Below, in pieces: positions 24,401 through 38,700 of a DNA stretch of 64,000 nucleotides; position 1 is the stretch's first letter; each line of letters begins with the position of its first letter. Under the pieces are notes generated by a model. That model saw only the letters and a program-made list of their open reading frames with translations, searched no databases and was not told where the DNA came from. The translations under genes were made by a program, and so were the position numbers. The stretch covers positions 1,084,001-1,148,000 of the forward strand of contig OY740766.1 in NCBI GenBank assembly GCA_963513935.1. Direction: 5' to 3'. The DNA is from Aphrophora alni (lineage: Eukaryota; Arthropoda; Insecta; Hemiptera; Aphrophoridae).

Positions 24401-27400
24401 TAATAATAAAGGTAGATTCTTTCAAATTACGACCGAAAGTCTGAACAAGATGGCGGCTGGAAGAAATACAAAATTGACAAGAGTTCAAAAGGTTAACGCC
24501 CACTAAGGCTAGACCGATCCCGAATGGAGAAATGTTAGTGCGGGAATCTTTCACATATACGAAAACAATTATTGTATACAGTTTATTAGAATAGGGTTAT
24601 GTAGCTTTAAGAGAAGTTATTTAGTCCCATGTAATATTTTAAAATTTTCAATTAATAAATTATAATCAGTAAATATCAATGTAAACTATTAACAGTTTCT
24701 TTTTTATAAAATTAGGGTCATAATACCATTTCATACATTCCCCCCAAAACAACAAGACATAGAAATATGAACTTTTAAAAGAATCTCTTTGTGCATCAAT
24801 TTGGAAAAAAAAATTAAAGAAGGCAATTGTTGAGGGAGCCTAAAACAGTTCAGACGTTATCCTGATTTGCTTCATTTTATGAAGAATTTTATTGTGAAAA
24901 ATTACCAAGAGGAGCATCCAGATTATGTGAAATAGAGGCAGCAACAATTAAATAATATAACAAAAGTGTTTTCTTTGTGTAATCAACCAATTTGAAAGTG
25001 CTACTAAATACTGGTGAGACCAATCTTACATCAAGGCATTGTTCAGCCATTTTTTTTTAATCTCATAATTTAAAAACAATTGAAGCCCAAGTGGCAATTT
25101 CACAACATTCAAATACAATATTACTATATGTGTGTACTAATTATTGCTAAAGTGATAACTTAAACATTATAGCCCACTATCATGCATTCATTCCTATATC
25201 ATTAATTTAATATATTTTTTTTCTTGAAATTTTTTATAAACTTTTATTTTGTATGTAATGTCCCCTTCCTTGAGGAAAGCCGCACCAACCCTTACCCGAG
25301 AAAGTGACTCTGTTATTTTTTTTATTTATATATTACTCAGGATATTCATTTTCTTTTATGTATATCAGGTCTAATAATAAAAGATGTTTCTAAAGAATAC
25401 TCTATAGAAGAAGACTATTGTAAATATTCAATGAACACAATTTTAAATAAAGAACGAATTGATTGATTTTTTTTTATCTTGTTCATTTAATAAGTGGAAA
25501 TATTTCAAGCTTTCAGAATCATATTTGATTATTTAAAGTTAGATATTTATTATTTCAATTATTTGAACATTGATAGAATATGATTAATGACATTATTTTA
25601 ATAATTTTATAAATTTGGGGAAAAGCTGGCACTTTACCTCCCCCCAGAGATAAGATTTGGTACCATCAATAGAATTTTGGTAAAACGAACTATAACCGGA
25701 CATATTTCTTAATAGCCAAGAGCAAAGATTCATTTGCAACAAATATTTATTAATTTGAATTAAGTGACTATTTAAGTACCGTAACTATTATGATTTGTTA
25801 ATTTTACCTAAACCGAATTTTGTTTTGTTTTAAAATGAAATTATATCATAATTGTGAATTACATAAATATAAAAATTAAAATATTTTGATATTTTACCAA
25901 TTTCTTTTGTGTGTAATTTATTTTTATATAATTGCTGTATTTCTCTTAGAAGTTGTCATAATAAATAAAATATTAACATCTTATCCAAATATATGTTTTG
26001 TTATAAAGTACATTCTAAGAAACCTTAAAACAAAACTGTGTTCATATCTCCCTCAAAAAATAATAAAAATTTATTCTTTAAAATATTTTTTTAGTTTGTA
26101 TTAATCCATAAAAAGGGTTTCACTTCCACAGCTTGCTCTTTGTAATACATTGTTATATATGTTTTTTTTTATACGGTTTTAGATTCTCATACAGGAACAT
26201 AGTAAAATTTTAATGCCAAGCTACGTAATAGTGAATCTCGGAGCTGAGGAAAAATCTCTTCAGATTTGGAATCTTTGCATGGAAAGTATGCGTGGGAAAT
26301 GTCGTCAAGTTCATGATTGGCTGTTTACTGCTAGTATGATACGCAGTGTAAGGTATTTATATTTTTATTTTGTGTAGCTGATTTGTCTAGGTAATTTGTG
26401 GAACAAGACAAATATACATACAGTGGTGTACAAATTAATTGGGACAACATTTTGTTGAAATAATTTTACCAACATTTATGTTACCTAGTACTAATATAAA
26501 ATATGTGCTTCTTTTGCTGAAATTACCTGTTTTATTTATTTTGTCATTGATTCCACTAATTTAGAACATATATTTTTCACCTCTTCATCGTGATACTACA
26601 CTTTTATAACATTTTCTATTAACTTCACTTTGGTTGTACAAAGAGGCGCCTCTTAAATTCACTCTACAAATTTTCAATACCGTTTAGATCTGGAAACTTT
26701 TCAGGCTAATCAAGAATATTTATATTGTTATTCTACATTTTTCTTAACACATTTTGAATTATAGGATGAATTATAAATGAATTATAAACATTGAATTATG
26801 ATCATGCTGAAAAGTGCTGCATCCATTAACGAAAATTTGCAGGAAAGGTGCAATTTTTCCATTTAAAATGTCTACATATTTCAATATGAATTCATATTCC
26901 TTCTACTGGTAGTATGCATCCAGGGCCACTAGATATGAAATAACCCGAAAGCAGCTTTTTAAATGCCCATTTAACAGTCTGCTGAAGATGGTCGGCTCTC
27001 ACCTGTGGGATCATTACTTTTCCTAACAATAGTTGTTCTGAACTCTTGGATTAAAATGTGTTCCATTATTGAATATTCCTATTTTCCAATCGTCTCAACT
27101 CCCAAGATATGTATTTTCCGGTCCAAGCTGTTTGTTTTTTTTTTCTCTTTTTTTTTCTTCTTTTCTTCATTACAGCAGTTAGTAACTGTTTTCTTACTGT
27201 TATCTTATTTTATGCTCTGCTTCAAGAAGTTTATATTTTACTGTTGAAGAATCATTGCTGACACTAGTCGACACAGAAACGAGACCAAGTATTTATATGT
27301 ATTAAAAACATCATAAACCATTGTAAGTATTTATAGTTGAACAATATCTGGTTAAACCAGTTGAAACTTCTCATAGTAATCTAAAGCATTTACATTAGTT

Positions 27401-29737
27401 TTCAGATAACCATTTATAGTAAAATGAAAATTTAATCTACAATAATTAGTTGTTTCAATTAATTTGTACACTACTATACAGGATGAAAGGACAATACTTT
27501 GACAACAGATTCTAGAGCTAAACCTTGATATAAACATAGGTCTAGAAATACTTTATTTTCGAGTTACGGCTAGCGAAAGATTTCACCCTTATTTCTTCTC
27601 CAAGGGTCAAATTATGCCTTACTGAAATTCTAGGGACCCAAATGTAAGGGTAAATTTGATGTTTTCATATTGTTTTTGAACTGAGAAATTGAATGGTCCC
27701 AGAATTGTACTTTAAGCATTTTTCGAGAAAATTGGCAAAAAAACACAAAAATTGTAGTAAAAAACTCACTTTTTTAGGTTAGGCGTAAATTTAATTTGCT
27801 TGTGAATAATCAAATAAAAGTTTTAGACCAAATTTGTAGAGAATTTAATTTTGAAAAAAAAGTGATATAATACAATTCAATAGAAACAAATAAAAGTTGA
27901 GGAATGTTGACTTTTATTAACAACAAAACAGAATAATAAGTGATTACCGATATGATTATTAACAATTAGTTAAACTTAGCCTTAAATCATTAAACATTGT
28001 TTGTAGAATGAGGAATAAAGGAAGGGTAATTAATAAATGTTTCCGTTTATTAAAGTGTCAAATTAACTCAATTAAACTATCATTAACCATTACAATTGGT
28101 ATTCATTTAATGCCTTCAAACTAAACATTAAATCACTGGACAGTGTTTGTAAAATGAGGAATACAGTAGTGTTAATGATGGATTACCAGCTCATTTTGAT
28201 TACCGTGAAACTCAGCATTTTAATGAAACATTCCTAAATAGGTGATTTGGCCTAGAAGGACCTAGAGCGTGGCCAGTCAGTTTTGAAGGCCTTAAGTTTC
28301 TTTTTATTTTGACAGATGAAGTCATTAATGTATGCTCAAAAATCCGACAATGAAGATGAACTACAATCACACAGAATTATGGTTGCCACCTAAAAAATAA
28401 AATAAAAACACCCCACGAACATTAGAGAAAACCTTATATCGTCGTGCTGAAATTTGTATTACCAATGGAGATGGACATTCAGCATATATTGTAATATTCA
28501 CTGCAAGTTGATTAAATGTCATTATATTTTTAATAAAAATACTGTGGATTATTTAAATACAAATTTGAGTTTGTGATAAAATTATTTTGAGAGAACTACA
28601 ATTCAACAAAGAGGCCCAATTACTCAAGTTTTGCCTGCTATTAAACCTAAAATGATTGTGCTTTAAACAGAAATAAAACATCTTTTTTCCTTTTTTTTTA
28701 CGCCAAACTGAAAAAAGTGTTGTTTCCAGAACTAATATGATCAAAAAGGCTAATTTTGGGTGTTCTAGACAATTACCAAGAAATTATTTTTAGTTTGTCG
28801 ATAACTCAGTTATCCTTAAACCTACAATTAATTTTTTAAAATATTTTTTGTTGTTAAATATTTTGTTTCATACATTTTTCGTAAAATGGATGATATTTGT
28901 GAAATTTAATTAAACATTTTTGACGGTTGCCATTTAAAAAATTTACATAATAAAAGTTTTGGTCCTTTTAGTGTAATAAAAAAGTAGTGTAAAAAATATG
29001 CATATCAAATTTGACCTCGAAATCTTAATCATTTCTAAAGTTATCTTTTTTTTTTTGAAATAACACAAAATGGTTAGAAAACTGTCATTTGGTGATTAGA
29101 CTTATCGTAACTAACCGTTATGATGGTATTAATTATTTTTTTCCTCACAAAAAGATGTTCTCAGATACAATCCTATTTTGATAATATTTTATTTTAACAA
29201 TTAAATCTGTGGTTGTCAATATTATCTACACATCGTAATCATATTATAACTGTTGACATTATGTTACTAGTTAATTAAAAACCATCCCTACATGTTTTTT
29301 ATTTCTTTTATCATTGAAATTCAATAGCTTGTCCAATGTTAAGAGTTGATGAAATAGTTGATTAGCTATAATCGGTAACAGAGGTTACCAATTATGATTG
29401 GTAAGCTAATCGTCTCATGCCTATTGAATAGTAATAATATAAACAACAACAGTGAGTGATGCTCAAATCACCAGATGGTGAAATACCGATATCATGTGGC
29501 CTGTGTTTCTAAATTAACATCATAAAGTACAGTGATTCAAACTCAAATCATTAATCAGAAAATTTGTATTATTCAAACATTTTATAAGGTATTAAATAGT
29601 AGCAATGAGAGATTAAATTTCTAATTAATTATAATCCGTAATAGGCAGTGGAAATTTATATGAATTATAAGGATTCATGACGATTAGAGCTTAACAAGAA
29701 TAAAGTAGGCAAGACAACTACTTCATTAACACCTATA

Positions 29738-29780
<43 letters not shown>

Positions 29781-32700
29781 GATAATATTACCTTTTCCTT
29801 CATAATGATTTCCATTTCTTCATATTTGAAGTGAGGAGATTTATAATTTTTTCTATTCACAAAACAAATAGATGGATTTTTCAAATATGTGAAATCACAA
29901 TCAATCATATGATTTCTAATGTTACCTGATCTGAATCATAAGTCTTTAAACCTGACTTAAAATTGTATACCCAACCTTATATCCTTAAGAATACATTTAT
30001 ATTATTATTAAGTTATACTCTTTAAGTTTAAATAGATATATTTATTTTCAGTCTTTACAAGCGTGACGAGAGGTGTCTTTTCCTTTATGTGCATCAAAAT
30101 TCCGATGATTTTCAAATGTTTTTTCCTTCTCAAGAATGGAGACAGAGGTTTTACGATCTCGTCTTGGAAATGACAGCAGATCAAGGCATGTTTACAGGAC
30201 TTGATTCAGATGTTTTAGAGGATCAAATCAAAGTAAGCTTAGTAACATTTGTTGTTTGTAAATAATAGGAAAGGTTACATTTATAATCCTATATATAGAG
30301 AGACAAAGTTAACACTAATTTTTTTATTGTTATAAATACTTTTTTTTTTACTATTACAAGGTTTTTCTCAATATAAGGCAAAAGACACTTCTTGAGAAAA
30401 CTCCAACCTATGCGGTCTGTCTGAATCAAGGGAGATTATCATATGGTTGAGAGTCCATCTTAGGATAATAATAAAAGTTATTATTATTCTACGAAAATAT
30501 CAAAGTGCAGTGTTTAACTAAAAATAATGTCAAATTCGAAGCGTTAAACTGTATTAAAAGTGATAAATTCAGTGAATGACAGCATATTCATGAAAATTTT
30601 ATTAGTGGAACTACTTCATTCAAATTTAGAGGCATTAATAGAAAGAATTTTAGGAATTATTAAACAATATTGACTTTTGGGAAATTGTGTTCATTATCAA
30701 AAATAAAAAAGGGACATGCACATTTATTTGTTTTAACTAACCCTGTAAGTGGCAATCGACAATTAGCTGTCAAAACTTTGTGTGACGGTAGTGTGTAGAC
30801 AAAGTAAAACCATCCTATTGCAATAATCTAAGTAACATTTTAAAACTAATGATCTGTGCTTACAAATTCTTATAACCAAAAGTTCATAAACCACAATCAA
30901 AATAACGTAATAAATCCGTAAAATTACTGCATTTAGCCGCTAGAAAAAAACTGCTGCTAGAAAGTTTGTCGCAGCAGAAGACAAAATTTACATCATATTT
31001 GTCACAAGTCCACTTTTCCGTCAAACTATTCCACATCTACACTGTGTTATAGTATTTTTCATTCTCTTTCTAATGGTGCTTTCCAAATTATCGTCGCTGT
31101 CATAGTTCATGAGATACAGATGTTTTATGACTAAAACGATTATTTCCACTGCCATTTAGACAACGGAACTCTATGTCAAATATCGATTAGTAATATTTCG
31201 ATTTCTGTGACGATCTATATAACATTAAAAAGAGGTAATTTGGAGGTTTCGTGGGAAATATTACAAGTTTCTGTGGGAAAATATTTTGGTAGTACTGTAT
31301 CTTGAAAGTCGAGGTTCCCAGATAGAATTACATTGTTTTAATCACTGACCGAGATAGTCATTTTACATGCTGGTGTTATGCCAATTTTAGTGCATATTAG
31401 TTATTCTTTTGTGAGTTTATATTTATTGATTTATTTTGATTTATGTATTATGTTTTAATGATACAGATTTATCTTCACAACTATATACTATGTCTAGTGT
31501 AAATATTTGAATAGCTTCAACAAAATTTTTTGCTATTTCATAGAAGTTTGTTGGTGATATTTTTGTTCATATTTTAGTGACGTATAGACAGTTTTTCTCA
31601 TTATATATTACCCGATTCTAAAATATATGATTCTAGTAAATGTATAAATTCATGGTTCGTACTTGTACCTAATTAATGGTATATAACAAGATGAGTTTTA
31701 GATACAATGAATATTTTTGGTGATTTTTTTCCCAAAATATTCCTAATTTTTTAGATCTTGTCTACTTTTTTTTCTTTTTTTTTTTTAAATTATTTTTTCT
31801 ATTACACATTTTTTGAAATTTATATATTTTTTACAGGCTCTACTCACAAGTATATTACAAAACTTTCATATATCTTGAAACAAATTTTTTTTGTATGATA
31901 TGTGGCGACATTTTTGTGGCGTTTTCGCTTCGGTTATTGCACGTTTTTTTATTCCAGACTTACTCCAAAATTTTAAGTCAAATTGGTTTTTTCATTACAC
32001 ATATGAATTTGATATTACTTCTTATGAAAAAAATTATACATAACAAAATTGGGTTTTGGGTAATATTACTATTTTTGGTAAATATTTCAATGTATGCCTA
32101 ACTTCTCATCTATTTTACTTTTTCATATATTTTTTACCGATTTCTACTCACAAATAAATTCCAAAATTTTTGTATATCTTAGGGGGAAAAAAAAGACTAA
32201 TTTGGTTATGTGGTTGTCATGGGAATTTTCTTGGATTTTTCATTTTTTTTTTTTTACTTGCACATTTTTTTATTCTTGACGTACTAACTACAAACTTTTA
32301 CTTATATGACTTTTTCATTTCATACATTAATTTTATGAACCTTTCTGAGAAAATGATATTATAATAAGTTGGTTTTTATAATATAATATTACTATTTTGT
32401 GAATTTTTAAAAAGTATTGAATAATGAGCAAAAATGGAATGTTGTTGTCATTACCAGTTGTAGAGCATGGAATGTTGCGATATTTGTTTCAAAATATTTA
32501 CTGGAATCAATAATTCAGTAAAGTAGCTTTTGATAATTAGTATAGTTTAGGTCAATATAGCTTTTTTTATTATTGTCTGAATTATCATTTGTCTGGTAAA
32601 AACATTTATATAAAATATAAAGTTATTTTCTACTTTACTAGGACAGTGATGTAATGTAGAAAATAACTTTATATTTACAATTACCAACTTCTTTATAATA

Positions 32701-35700
32701 CAATCTTAACCTAGACATTTTAAGGAACACTTGATTTAAACTAAAAGAAAGTGACAATATCAAATTCAATATAACATTTTATATTCTAACTATTTATACA
32801 GTTTTCAATATTCAAGTTAACACATTTTCTTTGGTTTCAGTTTGAGTATGAAATGGATGACCAAGGAAAGAGAATAGTTTTGGGAAAAGGTACTTATGGT
32901 GTGGTATTTCAAGCCAGAGATCTGAATACTCAAGTGCGCATAGCAGTTAAAGAAATTCCAGAAAAAAATTTAGGGTATACTTAATTGATGTTGGTTTGAA
33001 TTTTGTTAGTAATAAGGATTAATATGTTGTAAATAGAGATCTTTAAAACATAAAAACTAATTTAATTAGTCTAATATAATATAATTAAGGATTTTTATAT
33101 TTAGTATTAATATAAGTTACAGCTTTTAATTGAATTTAATCAGGGTATAAATTAAATGAGAAAGATATCTGATTGAAACTGCTTAGCCAATTTCAAATTA
33201 TAACATTTAGTAGAATATGATCTATAACAAATTGTATCTTAAAGTTACATCACACCAGCACTGTGTACATGTTGTATGGATGATGTGATCATTCATAATA
33301 TGGAAACCATAACATTATGTTCTTTTTTCTTTCTTTCCCTTCATTAGTTTTTATTCAGTTGCACAATCTATACATTGGTAAGCTACATTTTTGTGTGTAT
33401 ATTTGGAAATGAATAAATTTGTGAAATATTATTTTTTGTGATGTTTGTGCAACAATAATGATTTAATAAGTTAATATATAGCAATTAAAAAAAACAAAAA
33501 AAACATTAGAAATAGTAAAAAATCATTACTTCAAAATATAAACTGCCAATGAGATCATAAATGTATGCTTACACATTAAGTTTTAAAACAATCGTAGACT
33601 TTTTATTTTGCTGACAGATATAGCAAACATCACCTGTCTGTTGCTTGTAACAGTACGGTTAGAGCGCACGCTGATTCCAACTGGTGCTGGTTGTGTCAGG
33701 TCAGATCAGGCTGGTGGTTAGTCGGACTCTGCTTACAGCCAGTCACTGTCATAAAGTTATCAAATGGTGTGTATTGAAATTTAAAATCAAAGAGAACAAC
33801 TGTTCATGCAATTAAGAAGTTAAAAGGTGAATAAACAAAATCTCCTACAATTACTCTAGAAAAAGCACAGAGAAGTGAACTATATATAATTTCCACATTT
33901 TAAAACAATTATTTTTTCGTCTACTTTTATAAAGAAAGATTTCAAAATTTGGAACTTTTTCTACTCCACATCCGTAATATGATTTTGACTTTTCCGAGAA
34001 CGAATGGAAAATTGTTGGTGTTGGTGGTGTGGACACATATATCACCCATCAACCTAAACGTGTGGTGGAAATTAATTAAGTACTGCCAAACAAGACAGAC
34101 ATTCAAAATGGCAATACAGCAATTAGTAATATAAATACCAACTAATAGAACTTATCTTCAACACCCATTTCTTCTGAGATCTTTTCCCAGCACTTTTATT
34201 CTATGTTACAGTTTGAATATGATTTAAGTTTTTTTGTTCCAAATAGCGGTGTCTACAAAAACTTTTGCAATAAGCTCTTCGGGATCAATCAAACTGTTAT
34301 TAGTAAAACAACAACAACAAGTGTACACTGAAAGCAGAGCAAGTCATAAATTGGAAAGAAGAGTTCATTCCGGTAGATGCCTCCGCAAACCTGCCACCAC
34401 TGTGATCACTCTCTTACCACAACACACGCTGCATTCTTGCAAGTTATAAGCCACAAGTTTTATATATAATTATTCCATTCAAAACAATGCCGAGAAATAT
34501 TTTCAAACTTAGTATACATCATTTTGCTCTAGTTTTCATACAATGATAATCCATAAATATTCATAATTTCTCATGTACTTGTTAACTGTTTCCCTTAATT
34601 ATTTTTAAAATTATTACTTTGGAAATGAATTAATAAAAATGTAATTTATAGTGATGTTCAACCGTTACATGAAGAAATCAAACTCCATTCACAGTTACGG
34701 CACAGAAATATTGTACAGTATTTGGGATCAGTATCAGAAGATGGATTTTTCAAAATATTCATGGAACAAGTACCAGGAGGTAAATTTTCATTTAACTACT
34801 TAGGTTTATTATAAATAAAGAATACTAATAAATATATTATTATTTATTATTTATACTTTTATTAAATATATTAATAAAAATAAATATATATTTTCTCCGT
34901 ATTGCTCATTCCGAAACAAAAGATGAGATTAAACTGATTATATTTCAACCTAAAATTTATCGTAAACTTAAAAGGCTTGAGCTCGTTAAAAAGCTCATGC
35001 GTATATATAAAGTTTGAGCTTGGTAAACTTAAGACTTTTTCCATTAATTGTCTGGCATTTGTCCATGTTTTAGGAAGTTTGTCAGCACTACTTAGATCCA
35101 AGTGGGGGCCTCTAAAAGAAAATGAGTCTACAATCTCATACTATACAAAACAAATTTTAGAAGGTCTTAAATATTTACATGATCAGAAAATTGTACACAG
35201 AGATATAAAAGGTGAATATTATTGAACTTATATTTTTGTTTTAAATTTACACTTGTGTTATATAATTTAAATATTATTTCTTAATTAATGTAGTTTTATT
35301 TTTAGATACCAATTTCTTTTCTTTTTCCTATTAAGGGTGACATATTTCGGTGAGTTTCACCATCTTCAGATGCTTTTCTAAATGTATTTATTATTTAAAT
35401 CATATCGAGTCTTACTTTACTGAGTGGAACTCGGAAGTGGTTATATCTTGTGTAGTTTCTGAAATTTGTGTATGTGATATATCAAACTAAAGAGTTAAAG
35501 AACTGGTAGAGTACTTTTTTGATCAGCCTAAAAATCAACAATTTTGCACTCAAGGCACTCTGTTTTTTGCTGAACAAATTAAAAAACAGTTTTGCTGTTT
35601 AGATAAAACTTTTTGATTTGACTCAATTGAACTTTGAACTCAAAATAAAGTTTGCTTGACAGATGTAGTGTTACAGTATTGATATTAGTGCACACTTGTT

Positions 35701-38700
35701 TATTTTGCAAATTATTATCTATCCATTTTATCTTGACTTCTCCATTTACATAGAAAGATAAAATTATTTGATGTTATTGTTATTATTAAACATTTTACTC
35801 CTTTTGCGTTTATAAAAGTTATTTAGAGCAATCTTTGCATTTGTTAAAATTTGTTTATCGTGCAGAGTTTTACTTATTTGATACCAAGTCATTGTTTGTA
35901 ATTTGACCAAATCATGGTAAAAACACAAACAGGATTGGGGAATGAAGTTGGCAGGGAAATGGATGCTTTGGAAGCTCTAGAAGATTTTAATGTTATTATC
36001 AAGGCTCTTGTACTATATTCTTAGAAAGCATTTAGAAATATTTCAAAAGATTATGGTGGGAGAGCAGTTGCCGAAATAATTCCCCTTGTCTCAGAATGCT
36101 TGAGTACCTTGGATGACTCTTCTCACCGGCTCCAAATTTGGGGAAATGTCTGTCATAATGTGAGATGGATAAGGAACTGTTAATTGGCCAAATAAAAAAA
36201 ACAAAGTTCAATATGAATTTATTGTGGAAAATACATTTACCAAAGAGAAAAAGTATGACAATATAATTTCTGAATACCGACTTCTGGGTGAAAAAGTAAG
36301 CTAACTCAAATATAATAGTATACAATGTGTTAAAATTCTCAAAATGACCATCAGCAATGTAGTTAATCTCTTCCTTCCAACTTAAAAAAAAAGTTTTAGA
36401 AGAATTAGGGCTAATTAACTGTAATATACCTGAATTATATTACTAAGATTGGTTCAATAAATAAAACACATAGAAACGATAAATTGAGTTTCGTAGCTCA
36501 CTTGAGGCTTAGAACAATCGTTTTATTCAATCGAGAGTACCTCATAGGCTCCTGGTGTTTTTATGCCATTTATATCATCCGTATTCATATATTGTTCAAT
36601 GTGTTTTTAAGTTAATGTATTTGATAAAATTTTAATTTATTTTGTGTATAGATATGTGTATGTGTGTATGGGACAACTCGAATGTATACCGCAGCTTTAC
36701 TGTACTATGTATGCCAATAAATTATTAAATGTTGTATACACATGAACACAAACATTACATTTCAAAACTAAAATTTCTTTAAAAACATGTTTACACTCAT
36801 TTGTTTATTATGAAAGTCAGCAAGGAATTTTATTTTGATTACATAAGTAAAATCAATTTTTGAAGAAGTTTTTATATGCATTTGAAAAATGTAATTTTAG
36901 TGTTTTGTATTTATTACGTTTTATGTTGTCAAAATTTGTGAATTAGTAAAATAATATGTAAATGTATTTAAAGATGACAAAACTCACCAAAACCTGTCAC
37001 TTGATAGAAACAAGAAAGAAAATTGCACAAAATATGAAAAGAAAAACAACTTTAATAAAAATTCCAATTCTATGAAGTTTCGACAATTATTTCTTATTTT
37101 CAACTTTAGTTTTCATTTTTACTAGGTGATAATGTATTAGTAAATACATACAGTGGAGTTGTAAAAATATCTGATTTTGGAACCTCAAAACGCTTAGCAG
37201 GATTGTGTCCAAGTACAGAAACATTTACTGGAACATTACAGTACATGGCACCTGAAGTTATTGACAAAGGACAAAGGGGCTATGGTGCTCCGGTAAGGAT
37301 TTTTTTTCTTTTCTGTTCATATTTATTCTCAGTTATTTTATTTAATCTTTTTAATCTGTATGCAACTTTCTTTGCAATGAGACAAACCCTAAACTAACAA
37401 GTATGGATGTTTTCATTTTATCTTTTAGTTTGTTACTACTCGTAATATTAATATTTGTATCCGCTTACTACACAATGTGCATGCAGTAAATCATCTAATT
37501 CATAATTTGATTACCAAGTGTCACTACTGTATTTCATGGTTTTATTTGAACACTGATAATCTACTGTAATTTTTCATTTTAAAACGTAGTCTTACCAGAG
37601 CATTATTTGGTCTGTCAAGAAAATGACTACTTTTTCATATGATAAAGTAATAATACCATATTTTAATTTTTTTATTATAGAGGGGCTCCCATGTTTATTT
37701 TAAGTGTAATTCTAACATTTAAGTTCAATCCTGTCTAGCTATTATTTAATAAATTATTCATTTATATTGTTCATGAAAAATATTTACCTTTTGCAAACAT
37801 AAATTATTTTCAGATTCTGAAGTAATAATGAACATTTATTTTTTCATCTACTAGATAATATTACAAATTACAACACTTTAAAGCAAAACAAAATACTTAA
37901 GCGTAATGACTTAGGTATTCATTATTTTTTTAATAAATTAAATCAGTAAATGGAAATTCTTGGTCTTGCTCTCGTTCTCATTTTGACAGTACAACTTCCG
38001 TACTTGTTTTCATCCTTAAACTTATACTTTAGGTTTTTCTCAAACTTGATCATTTGTGTAGAAAAATTTCTTGTCCTCGTTTCGAAAGTAAAACATATTC
38101 TCGCACACCGCTAATATAAGGATTTATCAAACACTCAATACATTTAGAACTGGAGGGGACTAAGGTGATGGATGTTCAATTGATGGTCTCTGGTCCTAAC
38201 TTTGTTATGATTGCAACTGCTATAGATATAAGAGTGTTTGTAAAATAAGCAATGACCAAAGAATATATCATTTTCTGTGATTTTAACTTAAAACATATTG
38301 TTAAATGTAAAAATTAATGAACAATTTTAAAGGCCATTATTTATGGAAAATACAGTTGCGTAAGTAATTTATTTATTTCTTAGTACATTAATCCATCATT
38401 ACAGTGGTGATGTCACGATGCATATTGTATATATTGTGTTAGCCAGGATCAACAATGGTGGAGAGATCAAGATCACCTGAATAGAAGGCCTTGATATTAC
38501 ACTCACCTCTCTTACAGTCCCCAAACACTAAATGGGAATCCCACCAAACTGATGAAGGAATTCTTCTGTTGCCAGATTTCCTGGCAGATATTCCTTGTAA
38601 ATATGCGAGGCACTTAGTTTTTTTTCTGAACCTCATACAGTGCCCTGCCATCAACACCCAACCTTACAGATACAAATATATTATTGTCTGTATCCCTGCT

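Larger units (their letters stand above)
20518..26182 (+). other. Ask1 intron 8 (5.7 kb)
   Basis: Holds two (TA)n runs, a pogo-like terminal fragment at 21598-21770 and copy 2 of the dispersed element (23950-25315). Related terminal sequences lie near 20720 (plus) and 25640 (minus). The stretch 21771-23949 has no recognised feature. Confidence 0.6.
27477..30051 (+). other. Rest of Ask1 intron 9
   Basis: Contains an imperfect tandem duplication (AAATCATTAAACATTGTTTG near 27984 and AAATCACTGGACAGTGTTTG near 28131, both followed by AATGAGGAATA) and a (TA)n run. No gene was recognised; open frames are short and AT-driven. Confidence 0.5.
30233..32840 (+). other. Ask1 intron 10
   Basis: AT-rich. 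Holds a diverged tandem repeat at about 31780-32400 and a 21-bp-arm hairpin at 32613-32676. No coding sequence was recognised. Confidence 0.5.

Noticed and set aside
25886..32364. Several 60-90 codon frames rich in Phe, Leu, Ile and Tyr that look like membrane proteins
   Set aside because: They follow T-rich or AT-rich low-complexity intron DNA and have no supporting motif.
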